From positions 196,440-232,946 of the forward strand of contig SZWC01001164.1 of assembly GCA_023375785.1 (NCBI GenBank): a DNA stretch of 36,507 bases, written 5' to 3'. The position numbers and the translations under genes are program-made. This DNA comes from Penium margaritaceum. Its lineage: Eukaryota; Streptophyta; Zygnematophyceae; Desmidiales; Peniaceae. The first letter of the stretch is position 1, and each line of letters opens with the position of its first letter. The notes beneath the pieces are model-generated. The model saw nothing but the letters and a program-made list of their open reading frames with translations, had not been told where the DNA came from and did no database searches. This document shows positions 19,510 to 29,318 of this stretch, piece after piece.

Positions 19510-20800
19510 AGCTGGTCTCCAAGGAATCTAGCTCGCACCTCTCAGGCCGTTCGTGTGAAAGCCGTGGAGGGTGGTTGATGAGAGGTTCCGGGTTACAATG
19601 TTGAGCAGCTGGATGCTGACTGAGCGGCGCTAGATCTGTTGGTTGCTTGTGACACACTTCAGTGTGAGCGAGCTGTGGCACTTTTACGGCGGTGAGTCGC
19701 GGAAGCGCGCAAGAGACGAAACCGGACGCCACGCGGTCGGCGAAGAACGCCAACGTGCGGTCCGGCGCCCCCACGGAAACGAGAAGAGACAAGAAACATA
19801 TACATTCTACGGTCCACGATGAATCTTGGTCTAATCGTTATCCATCGAGCCGTTCGATTCGGGGTCCAAGCTGGGACGGGAGTGCGAGGGTTCCTCGAAC
19901 CTATGGCAACTTCGGCGGATTTGTCGTGGCGCGGGTCATGCAAGGTCAGCTCCGCCAACCAGTCAGAGGACACCAAAACCAGAACAGGACAAAACCAACG
20001 AGCACGGGAAAGCTCTTCGAACCCCGTCGAGTCGTGGAGTGCGTTCCCTCGGAGGGTCCGCGTGTAGTAGTTCATTCGTCAGACAATTCGTTGCCAGATT
20101 ATTTATGGCTGTTAGAAGCCTACTATTCTGCTAGTTCGCCGTATTTTAAGAGCTGAAGTCTCACCACAAACTATCGCCACACACTTCTCTTGTGGAAGTA
20201 CGCGTTGTTGACTCGTGACCGGCCGGCAAACCACGGTCGTCGGACATTCTTGCCGCAATATTTCAACTTCGGCAAACGACCAATCTACACCGAAAGCTTA
20301 GGGTGCGCCTGAAATCTGTTGTTGGACGCTATCGGACAGTTCGTTGCGCACTTTGTTGAAGGACATGTGGAGTCCACGAATTGCAGGCCGCCTAGCAGTC
20401 ATCATCATCGCCGGTCAGAAGACTCGCGCAGCCGGTCAGGTCCTGGGCGTCTCTTCCCGAACGCGGATGCATGTCGAGGTTCCTACTATCGATTTTCGCA
20501 CGTGATTTGTGGAGACGGGGATTGTTGGGCCGATTCCGTTCAGTCATCCGTGTTCTGTGTAGGGCCCGCTAGGGTTGTTGGAGGAGGGCAGCTTTGAGTT
20601 TATCCGGACGTATCAACGTGGAGTGCCGAGCTACCCAACCTAGACAACTGTGAGGCGAAAGCCACGCGGACAGGAAGTTGCGGTCATCGCTGAAATCGAT
20701 CGTTGAGGAGCCCCAACGACCGATTTCAGCGACAACCAGGCGCACCCTTATTCCAGTCGGGGTACATGCGCGCAGCAATTCCTCGCCAGAAGACACCAAG
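19510..20800. other. Unassigned sequence with one long hairpin
   Basis: Possible upstream region of the minus-strand frame. Open frames at 19659-20156 on both strands have no recognised domain. The one clear structure is the inverted repeat at 20682-20737. Confidence 0.35.
20682..20737. repeat. 24-bp imperfect hairpin
   Basis: Positions 20682-20705 pair with 20714-20737: 21 of 24 bases are complementary, with an 8-nt loop. The core GCTGAAATCG is perfect. It could be the tip of a foldback element, an LTR structure or a small-RNA precursor; nothing here decides. Confidence 0.8.
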
Positions 20801-21525
20801 TAAAAGCCAAAATTTTGTAGTACATAGCAATTAGGTTACATAGCAACTTACTCTCATCGGTTTGCTGACCTGTCGTTAGGACGTCCGCCAACCTGTGATC
20901 CTTCATTGCTACTTTATTTCATCTGTGCGACACAAAAAATACACCGACAATATTCAACAGGTTCAAGTTTTGAGAACTTCCGAGCCTTGGTTTGCTCACA
21001 CAAACCGGACTGGTCAACAAGACCAGCTCACTTGACCAAGGGTAAATGTAGGGGTTACCAACCAGATTGTGTACAGGACCTGCCCACAGATCAGAAGAAT
21101 ATTTCTATCTTACCTGATATTCGAGAGAATGAAACTCTCTTACCCATTGGCCTGATAATGTAACCACTTTACCCACCAAGAGCGAGAAATTGCAGGATGT
21201 CGACGCTGCATGCGATGCAACGACGACAGTTTTGTTCCACACTCACAAACCCTTCTTTTGAGGGATTCCTGAATGTTTTATTCGGGGTTTGCGAGAGGTT
21301 TGCATAGAGATTCCGGGACTCCCCATGCGTTGAAAGAGAACGTATTCGGCCCTACTACCGCAGTGTTATGTCAAACGGAACGAAGAAGGTAAACAAGTAG
21401 AAGTTGCGAGGCACAACACGAGAGAAATTGAGCAATTTGTAATTAGCGTAAAGTGTCCTTCGATGACAAGTGTCGACATGATCAAAAACATATAAACAAG
21501 TGTCAAGTTAAAACGAGGTAAAGTC
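20801..21525. other. Left flank of copia P1, possibly gypsy LTR remainder
   Basis: No coding motif. Because P1's right flank is a minus-strand gypsy LTR, the left flank should be the remainder of that LTR if P1 inserted there. I could not align this stretch with the other gypsy LTR fragment, which is only about 135 bp long and covers the other end. Confidence 0.35.
21521..21525. other. Target-site duplication, left copy of P1
   Basis: AAGTC directly before the 5' LTR; CAGTC directly after the 3' LTR (29314-29318). Four of five bases match, consistent with a 5-bp copia duplication with one later change. Confidence 0.65.
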
Positions 21526-22169
21526 TGTTGTGATTTGTGACGTTCCAGTCGACCTGTACAGTTTATTTTGACCACTCGGTCGAGTCCATACTTGTGCAGA
21601 TCCCTGATGCGGACCCTTGAGGCATCGGTGCGTCATCTGGTGGCAGACTACCATCATAGAGCTGACTGACGGCCGTTCCAGAGCTCTTGACGCTATCCGG
21701 GACCTCTTACGGTTTTTCTGCAGCTCACAGGAGTTCATTGGTGGACTAGCCGTGGGCCGAATTCGCATGTTTTTATATTGTGTGTCCACCGCTTGATGCC
21801 GGATGCATGCATGTGACCAGTCCTAGCGTCCGGCTTTTGGTTGAGCATGTCTAGGTTCAGACAACGTAGCGTTCTGATATGTCTGCGCAGAGTTACGGCC
21901 AAAACAATGGTTTTTGGCCGGTTTTAGGACAAAGCTTGCACTGTCGCGTGCGACACCCATCGTGCGCCGCAGCAAGTACTTATGCGATGGACTTGTCATT
22001 TGTCATTCATCTCTGCAAACGCTATTGAAGCATTCTGACACTTTGCCTTGTGTCTTCTAGCCAGACCCTTGCCGGTGTGTGCACGACATGTGACTATCGT
22101 CATCGACTGACCACGCACTAACGCCTGGTCAATGAATTTGTCGCTAGGAAGCTTCCACGCATCTTCTCA
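21526..22169 (+). repeat. 5' LTR of copia P1
   Basis: TGTTGTGATTTGTGA... to ...CGCATCTTCTCA. It aligns end to end with 28670-29313 and 31515-32155. No TATA box is asserted. Confidence 0.95.
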
Positions 22170-22181
22170 TGGTATCAGAGC
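22170..22181 (+). other. Primer-binding site of copia P1
   Basis: TGGTATCAGAGC, exactly the plant initiator-tRNA-Met type, directly at the LTR end. Confidence 0.95.
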
Positions 22182-23075
22182 GGTGAGACAGCTCTCACTG
22201 AGCTGCGCAGCAGAGACGCAGCAGAGCAATAGGAGTGAGAGCCACAGCTACAACAGATCCACAGGGACCCGTCGTCGACAGCAGACTGGCGTTGACGTCG
22301 CTTACCATCACCACATGAGGGTGCAGTTGCTCGCAGCATTCGGCAGCTGCAGTAGTAATGCAGCAGAGTAGCAGCCCAACAGCAGTGGAAGTAGTAGCGG
22401 CGGCAGCAACCCACGGCAATAGCACCACAATAGCAGCGTGCGGCAACAACAGCACAGCAGCAGCGCAACAACAGCGGCAGCAGTAGCAGCAACGGAAGTA
22501 GCAATAGCAGCACAGCAGTAGCACAACAGCATTGGTAATAGCAGCGACAATAGCAGCAACGGCAGCAATAGCAGCGCAGCAACAGCAGCAGCGCGAGCAG
22601 CGCACGGCGGCTACAACAACGTGCAGCAGCCGCAGTGCGCAACAGCAGCAATAACAGATTGCGGCTGCTGCCACAGCCGCGCGCGCAGCGGCCAGGCAGC
22701 CGCGCAGCTGCCGTTGCAGTTGACAACGCAGCAACAACAGTAGCTGAGCGGAAGCTCCATAGCAGCTTCTGCGCAGCTCCTACGTGGCTACTTTGGAGCG
22801 GTTTCTAGCTCGCGCAGCAGTCGCGAGGGTCGACACAAAAAAAAGGGAGGGCGAGTTGACGTCAGCATTTCCAGATTTCCAGTGAAAAATGCAGATCTGG
22901 TGATGTCAGCCAGTATCACCAGATCTTTCCAGATACTCACCAGATCTTGCTGACGCCAGCAAATTTCTATTGACGTTTGCACTTAGTGAAAGTTTTGGTC
23001 GGAGGGTCAAAAACTGCCAGCTCTTCAACTCCTTGAGAAACGCTCACATTTGTGCAATTCAACCACGTTGACGTA
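22182..23075 (+). mobile_element. CAG/CAA-rich leader of copia P1
   Basis: About 900 bp between PBS and gag. From 22200 to 22760 it consists largely of CAGCAGCAA-like units. Both other copia leaders here (P2, M1) share this bias. The Cys/Leu-rich minus-strand frames at 22175-22737 are its antisense. After 22760 come short direct repeats such as CCAGATCT...CCAG(A)T (22870-22970). If translated it would be Gln/Ala/Ser-rich with TAG stops. Confidence 0.75.
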
Positions 23076-24910
23076 ATGAGCGACACCATGACTCCGCCCG
23101 ACGAGAAGGGAAAGAGGGTACTAGATCCTTCTTCCTCCTCAGGGGTCATGAGCCAACGTTTGCAGGCCATGGAGGACCTGCGGAGCGAGGAGGACGAGAT
23201 GCGTTGCTTGCTGCGGGAGGAAACTGGCGCCATCTGTACACTTACCGAGCTTCTTCGAGGACATTCCATGACTCCACGACAGATTCCTGAGGGAGCGGCA
23301 TGGGTCGCACCCTCTACACAGCAGTCAGCTCCAGCATCAGAGACAGGAGCTGGAGCCGACCCGCCACCTCTTGATCCTTTAGATGAGGATCCAGACATGC
23401 TAGGCATGGAGGGCGACTCCCTGGAGCGCGAGATTTGTGTGCTTCAGGATCGTTTCCGCTAGCTACAGACGATCTCTCGGCCTCCACATATGTCTCGCTT
23501 TCCGAAGTTTTGATCGTCACTGATCTCCACCCCATCGACTTCCCTCTTCCCGACGTCTTTCCCTTCCCTCGTCCTTCTCGGCCTGTGGTTGCTCTCCCTA
23601 CGGAGCGGCAACCCAAGGACTTTGAGATGCCATCCCCACGGTATGTCAGCGAGGACGACTTTGACTGCTAGGAGATCCTCTTTCAGGTCTGGGCTACTTC
23701 AGAGGGCGTGTGGCCCTACTACCACAGTCTGTATCAGACTACGGACCGAGCTCAAGTGCTGACAGCGGCTAGGGCAATGAGCGGACTTCTCTACGCCATG
23801 CCGCGCGAGACTGTCATTGACTTCCGCTCATTCCTTGGTGAGGCAGGCACAAGCACCGGCGTAGATCCACGCGGGGGCCGGGACCTAGCATTGTCCCTAC
23901 TTGCTCCAGAGACGCACGCCACCCACGTCGTGCATATCCGTGCCTTTCACTCCCTTAGCCTGGGGCTTGTTGATTCTATAGGCGACTACTGGCGATGCGC
24001 CATGCGCATTTACATGCCCCTTGGGACCTCAGGAGGCCCATAGCTATGGGCACTCCACACGATCATGCTCAGGGTTTGCCTTGAGCACACAGATTTCTTC
24101 ACGCGGCACAACGATGTCGTGCGCGAGCCTTTTTCAGCCTCACTACAGCTTCTTCCCTCGGCGCACCAGCTTTTCCTCCAGGTGAATTCCGCCTGTGAGG
24201 CAGCCGTGGCCCATGAGGAGACCTCCATTGCTGCAGCAATCGTTGCATCACCACCGACGCCCCCCCTATAGACTTATTCTCCATCCTTTGTCTCATCCTC
24301 CTCTCCTTCTGCCTTGATTACATCGATTTAGACATAGGGTGTTACGGCAGTAGCACAGGGGAAGAAGGGGCGACGGAAGCGTGGCTCGGGCCAGCAGCAG
24401 CAGCAGCAATAGCAGCCGTCATCGGGTTGTAGCAGTGGACGCTCTGTTCACTGCTACAACTGTGGAGGCGCCCATCGGTATACCGAGTGCCAGCAGCCGC
24501 TTAACTGGGCACGGATTACTCGTGGGCTCCAGACTGCGCACGCACTACGGTCTACGTCTAGTAGCACATCCTGCGGGTGCGCGGCGACCACAACCATAGT
24601 AGTTCGCGCTTCACCATCAGCGACCAGAAGCGATCCAGACTCACGTGAACGCACCATCGCTGAGCTCCAACTTCTTTTAGAGCTTCGGTTTCAGGCAGGT
24701 GTGAGTGTGTTGTCACAGCCGGGTGGTTCACTGAGTGTCTGTTTGTCTGTTTCTGTGACTCTGGATGACTCGTTTGGGGAGGTACAATCAGCATGTGATG
24801 ACGATGGGCCTGACTGTACAAACTGGATTCATGAGTCTCACCTTTGTGCCCTTCGTCGTTCCTCCCCACCTGCTACCGAGCTTCCGTCCAAGGCCGAGTG
24901 TTCCGTTGCT
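23076..24910 (+). pseudogene. Copia P1 gag
   Basis: The likely start is the ATG at 23076 (MSDTMTPPDEKGKR), since P2's equivalent start (MASTGDKGKR) aligns there. The frame runs through EDLRSEEDEMR, DEDPDMLGMEGDS, FQVWATSEGVWPYYHSLYQTTDRAQVL, a structural core (DFRSFLGEAGTSTGVDP...IRAFHSLSLG), and a zinc knuckle C-Y-N-C-G-G-A-H-R-Y-T-E-C at 24452-24490. The knuckle spacing is CX2CX3HX4C, one residue shorter than usual. Stops at 23460, 23669, 24041, 24269, 24329 and 24335 are all TAG; at 23460, 24041, 24269, 24329 and 24335 P2 has CAG. Gag forms the virus-like particle. Confidence 0.85.
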
Positions 24911-25320
24911 CTCAACTAGGGTGCCACTCATCACATGACCTGTCGTCGCAGTGATTTCGACGTTCTTGGACCTGTTGCATCCGTTTGTTCTATCCGCATA
25001 GGCTCTCGTCAGTCCTTGCCAGTCTAGGATGTTGGGGTCGCTCGTTTCGATGGTCCGTCTGGCCCCCTGTATCTTTCTGAGGTGCTATTTGTGCCTGACC
25101 TTTAGCTCAGCTTGCTTTCTATACGTGCTTCCACACTGATGGGACTCTTTGTGGAGCACACTACAGAGTTCGCGACTGTGATTGGTCTTGACACTTGTAG
25201 CATTGTCCTTTGTGCCTCTCTTGTGTATGACCTGTATCCTGTCTCTCGGACTTGTGCTCCTTGCTCCCCCTCCCATACCGCTCGTGTTTTTGTCACCGGT
25301 GTTCTGTCTCTTGAGCACCA
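24911..25320 (+). pseudogene. Copia P1 protease
   Basis: The active-site block reads ALN-stop-GATHHMTC, against the copia consensus 'W..DSGATHHMT': the catalytic Asp is Asn and the Ser codon is TAG (24916-24918). The later blocks (GPLYLSEVLFVPDL-stop-LSLLSIRA) match the end of the copia protease domain. The 'SLPV-stop' TAG near 25024 is also present in P2. Confidence 0.85.
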
Positions 25321-26306
25321 GTGATTGCTTCATCTCCGCCTGTGTTATGTAGGCTCCGACACTGTATCGACGCTCATTCGAACACAGCCCACCTTCGGTC
25401 TTGACGTGACTTCTTTTGAGAAGTCGCCCAAGACTGACAGCCTCTTTTGTGCTTAGGGTAAGATGCATCGTTGCGCCTACCCTGACTCTTGTTCACGCGC
25501 AATTCACCCTCTCGAGTTAGTTCATTCGGACCTTCTTGGTCCCCTACCTGTCGAGTCTCTGTCCGATCGTGGTCGATACGTCTTGACCCTGTTTAATGAC
25601 TTCAATCGGATGCGGTGGGTCTACTGCCTGTGCTAGAAGAGTGACGCCGCTCTCGTGGTCCGTCTGTGGCTAGTGATGGCTGAGCATCAGTCTCGCCACA
25701 CGCTACACACCTTTCGCTCGGATTGCTGCGGCGAGTTCCTTGGTGAGATGAAACTCCATGGAACTCCATGAGATGGAACTCTTGGTGAGATGGAGCTTCT
25801 TCGCCGAGCACGGGATCTTTCACCAGGTCTCCGCTCTTGCTGCTCTTCAGCAGAACGATGTTTCTGAGCATTGGAACCGCACCATGGAGGATGCGGTTCA
25901 CGTTATGTAGTCTGAGTGCGGTCTTTCGAAGTCCTTTGTCTTTGAAGGGTTCGCCTACATGACTTGGGTCTGGAACCGCCTCCTGCACGGTCCTCTTCCG
26001 GACCACATTACACCGTATGAGCTATGGTTCAGCCACCGTGCTGACTTGCGCCTCGCTCCTGTCTGGGGATCCTTTTCTTCTGTGTGGTATACTAAGGGCC
26101 AAGAGGGGTCCAAGGTCTCACTGTAGGGCCGCTTGTGCGCCTTCGTTGTTGTTTCCTAGCGATCGAAGGCATGGCGTTTTTGGGACCATACTCGTCGCCG
26201 CATTGTTGAGTCTTGCGAGGCACTCTTCTTTTAGTCCCTCACCTACCGTGATCTGACTTCGATCATGTCCCTGTCCTTCACACATGTTCCCACATGTGAG
26301 TTTTCT
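25321..26306 (+). pseudogene. Copia P1 GAG-pre-integrase and integrase
   Basis: LLHLRLCYVGSDT and CA-stop-GKMHRC form the pre-integrase zinc region. LELVHSDLLGP carries the first Asp, FRSDCCGEFLG the second, and QQNDVSEHWNRTMEDAV the Glu of the DDE triad, so all three catalytic positions are still readable. A short duplication (GAGATG...CTTGGTGAGATGG near 25741-25798) shifts the frame between the second Asp and the Glu. The post-core YMTWVWNRLLHGPLPDHITPYELWF block follows. The frame ends at TGA (26307-26309). Confidence 0.9.
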
Positions 26307-26312
26307 TGACGG

Positions 26313-26322
26313 ATGGGGGAGT
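26313..26322 (+). other. Candidate central polypurine tract of copia P1
   Basis: ATGGGGGAGT, identical over all ten bases to the 3' PPT and first LTR base at 28661-28670, and to the same internal position in P2 (36281-36290). In Ty1 and lentiviruses a second internal PPT primes extra plus-strand synthesis. Here it lies between integrase and RT and doubles as the codons M-G-E. Function is inferred only. Confidence 0.5.
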
Positions 26323-27840
26323 CTACGCCTGCGAGCACCGATCGCCAGGCTGATGGGTCCGTTCGAGCTCCCTCCACCTCTTTGGCGCTTGATGACCCAG
26401 CGATCATCTCCGTCGGTCCAGAGATCTCTCCAGCACCGTTGGCTTCTAATCCTGCCCCTTCCCGCCCCACAGGTACTCATGATCCTGTACCTGTGCGTAC
26501 TCGTGTACTGCCGGCTTCTACTCCTATGACCGTACCTGGGTGCGCAAGCATCCCTGCCTGCGTGCGTGGACCTGCCTCACCTGCTCCTAGTGTCACACCG
26601 AGCCCTGTGTCTCCCACATCCGCATCTCCTCACACGGCATCACCAGCTCCCTTGCCTCTGTCCTCCTCAGCTGCGATTGCGTCGGTTCCTGAGCCGGAGG
26701 TGCGCCCCTCTAGTCCGGGTTACTCCCGTGAGCCTGGCGGTCGCCTTCACCCATCAGACTCCGGAGCTCAGCGAGTGTCTTGTCATGCGCCCAGGCGCTC
26801 TACTCCTAGCATCGTGAGTGGTGATCCTGGCACAAAGGCCTTAGGCCTGAGTGTCCGCACTCAGCACATAGAGGTACATCCAGCGTGTCCCATTGTGCAC
26901 GACCTCATCACTCGTGAGTTTTTTATCGCTTGTGATGAAGTAACCGATCTTGTGGTCTTCAAAGCTAGTACTGAGGCGTGCGCTCTTGCCACGCAGAGCT
27001 CTCCCTCTTTGGCGCCTGACCCCGACACACTGAGGGAAACTCTCGTGTCACAGGATGCTGACGTGTGGCGTGCTGCTTGCGAGGATGACCTCCGCACCAT
27101 CCGAGAGCCTGGGGTTTACGAGCTAGTCGACCTTCCACCTCGGAGGAAGGCTATTCAGGTCAAGTGGGTCTTTTGCAAGAAGGTGAAGCCGGATGGCTCA
27201 CTGGATTGCCACAAGGCTGGCTTGGTCATCAAGGGCTACTCTCAGATTGAGGGCATTGATTACTCTGACAACTTTGCCCCTGTCGGCCGCATGACCTCAG
27301 CTCGAGCTCTGTTCGGTGTAGTGGCTCAGCATAACTGGAAAGTGCACCAGATGGATGTGAACAATGAGTTCCTCCATGGCTCTCTGGATGAGGAGATTTA
27401 TGTGGCTCAGCCACTCGGCTTTGAGGACGGTGACAAGGTCTGGCGCTTGCGGAAGTCCTTGTACGGCCTCAAGCAGGTGGTGTTGGAACCAAGAGATCAC
27501 TGGTACCCTGACCCGTGCGGGATATGTACAATGCAAGGCAGATCCCTCTCTCTTCATTCGACAGACGCTTGAGCGATTCACCGCCATCTTGGTCTATGTC
27601 GATGACCTTCTAATCACGTCTCCTTCACTAGAGGCTGTGAAGGAGGCCAAGGTTGTTCTCCAGACTGTCTATAGGATGAAGGACCTTGGTCCTACACCGA
27701 TGTTTCTTGGCATGGAGATCGTGCGAGACCGCAGACGTCGCACTTTACTACTGCATCTGGCCCGATACGCACCTTCAGCCACCTTCTCGGCGCAGTGCCC
27801 ACGGCTTCCACACCTCTTACGCCTGACGAGCAGGATGCCC
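26313..27840 (+). pseudogene. Copia P1 reverse transcriptase
   Basis: Opens with ATGGGGGAG three codons after a TGA that P2 shares. About 250 residues form a Pro/Ser-rich linker, then RVT_2: WRAACEDDLRTIREPGVYELVDLPP, VKWVFCKKVKPDGSLD, YSDNFAPVGRM, HQMDVNNEFLHGSLDEEIY (first catalytic Asp) and LRKSLYGLKQ. A small indel near 27478-27490 moves the rest to another frame: RCWNQEITG..., then VYVDDLLITSPS (catalytic YVDD intact) and YRMKDLGPTPMFLGMEIV. This is the longest uninterrupted coding stretch in the element (over 1.1 kb without a stop). Confidence 0.9.
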
Positions 27841-28562
27841 TGAAGGTTGACGATTCCACACAATTGGGAGAGACAGTGGATGTGATCCTGTACCTCCGTC
27901 TCATCGGATCTCTCATGTACCTGGCCACTACCACACGTCCTGACATCGCGTTTTCCGTCAACCTCCTTGTCCAGTTTTTGCAGGCTCCATACGCTAGAGC
28001 CCTTCACGCGGCTGTGCAAGTGGTACATTACATGGTCTCCACACCATACCTCGGACTCTGCTTTTGCCGGCAGTGTTCGATGGTCCTTGAAGGCTACACC
28101 GACAACGACTAGGCTTGGTGTCTAGATGGACGCAGTCGCACCGGTTACGTGTTCCTGCTCAGTGGGACCGCTGTGTCCTGGCGGAGCGGGAAGCAGGGCT
28201 GGATTGCACGTAGCTCATTGGAGGCAGATTACGTTGCTCTGGGTGCATGGGTTGCTGAGGCGGTATGGCTGTAGCGCTTGTTCCATGAGCTTGGCACGTT
28301 AGTACCTGCCATTGTGCTTCGCTTCAATAACCAGAGTGCCCTTGCCATTGCTGAGAACTCTGGTGTCTTTCATGCTCGCATGAAGCACATTGCGGTTGAG
28401 CACCACTTCGTGCATGAGCTGGTGGAGTGACACGTGATCTCCGTCATTTGGGTTGGTACTGACATGCAGCGTGCTGAATTCTTGACGAAAGCATAAGCAT
28501 GCAGAAAGTTCATGGTGGCCATTCCCTCTGTTGGACTTGACCCCTTGCCTGAGAGTGGTTGA
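27841..28562 (+). pseudogene. Copia P1 RNase H
   Basis: After another frame change, LRLIGSLMYLATTTRPDIAFSVNLL leads to EGYTDND (catalytic Asp), a TAG, then SRTGYVFLLSGTAVSWRSGKQ, SSLEADYVALGAWVAEAVWL, a second TAG, RFNNQSALAIAENSG, HARMKHIAVEHHFVHELVE, a TGA and VGTDMQRAEFLTKA. The whole domain is readable with stops TAG, TAG, TGA (28429-28431, probably CGA originally) and TAA. Confidence 0.9.
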
Positions 28563-28658
28563 GTGTGGGGTGTGTCCGTGTCCGTGTCACATTTTTCGTT
28601 GCACTTGATTTTGTATTCGCCTCAGTGCTACATGTGTATGGACATGCGTACCATTGGG

Positions 28659-28669
28659 TCATGGGGGAG
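28659..28669 (+). other. 3' polypurine tract of copia P1
   Basis: TCATGGGGGAG directly precedes the 3' LTR start TGTTGTG. It is the expected primer for plus-strand strong-stop DNA. Confidence 0.9.
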
Positions 28670-29313
28670 TGTTGTGATTTGTGATGTTCTTGTCGACCTA
28701 TACAATTCATTGTGACCACTCGGCCGTGTCCATACCCGTGCAGATCCTTGACGCGGACCCTCGAGGCACCGGTGCGTCATCTTGTGGCGGACTACCATCC
28801 TGGAGCTGACTGACTGCCGTTCCACAGCTCCTGACTCTACCTGGGACCTCCTGCAGTTTTTCTGCAGCTCACAAGAGTTTATCGGTGGACTGGCCAAGGG
28901 CCCGATTTGCATGTTTTTGTATTGTGTATCCACCGCTTGATGCAGGATGCATGCATGTGACCAGTCGTAGCGTCTGGCTTTTGATTTTGCACGTCTAGGT
29001 TTAGACGACGTATCGTTCTGATATGTCTGCGTAGAGTTATGGCCAAAATAGTAGTTTGGGGCCGGTTTTAGGACAGATCTTGCACTGCCGCGTGCGACAC
29101 CCGCCGTGCGCCGCGGCAGGTACTTATGCCATGGACCTGTCATTTGTCCTTTCTCTCTACAAATGCTATTGAAGCATTCTGACACTTTGCCTTGTGTCTC
29201 CGAGCCTGACACTTGCCGGTTTGTGCTCGACTTGTGACTGTCGTCAGCGACTGACCAGGCACTGACGCCTAGTCAACGGCTGTGTTGCTAGGAAGCTTCC
29301 ACGCATCTTCTCA
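28670..29313 (+). repeat. 3' LTR of copia P1
   Basis: 644 bp, the same length as the 5' LTR, with TG...CA ends (TGTTGTG...CTTCTCA), followed by CAGTC of the target duplication. Confidence 0.95.
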
Positions 29314-29318
29314 CAGTC

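Larger units (their letters stand above)
21526..29313 (+). mobile_element. copia P1, full-length element
   Basis: A 7788-bp Ty1/copia element with two 644-bp LTRs, PBS, CAG-rich leader, gag, protease, integrase, RT, RNase H and PPT in canonical order, flanked by a near-perfect 5-bp duplication. By eye the LTRs differ at roughly one base in eight over the first 170 bp, mostly transitions, so the insertion is old. It is longer than a typical 5-kb copia because of an approximately 900-bp leader, the long gag and the linker. Multiple stops and two frame changes in the RT-RNase H part make it inactive. P2 at 31515 is a second copy of the same family. Confidence 0.93.

Noticed and set aside
22175..22737. 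Cys/Leu/Ala-rich minus-strand open frames of about 180 residues, and similar ones at 32401-32896 and on the plus strand at 8568-8987
   Set aside because: They are antisense readings of the CAG-rich copia leader; composition follows the triplet repeat and no domain is present.
23076..24340. Nuclear genetic code with TAG read as glutamine (known in some ulvophyte green algae)
   Set aside because: CAG/TAG sites are reciprocal between two copies, TGA stops and frameshifts also occur, and the catalytic codons are mutated, so decay explains the data better. Not fully excluded without a conserved host gene.
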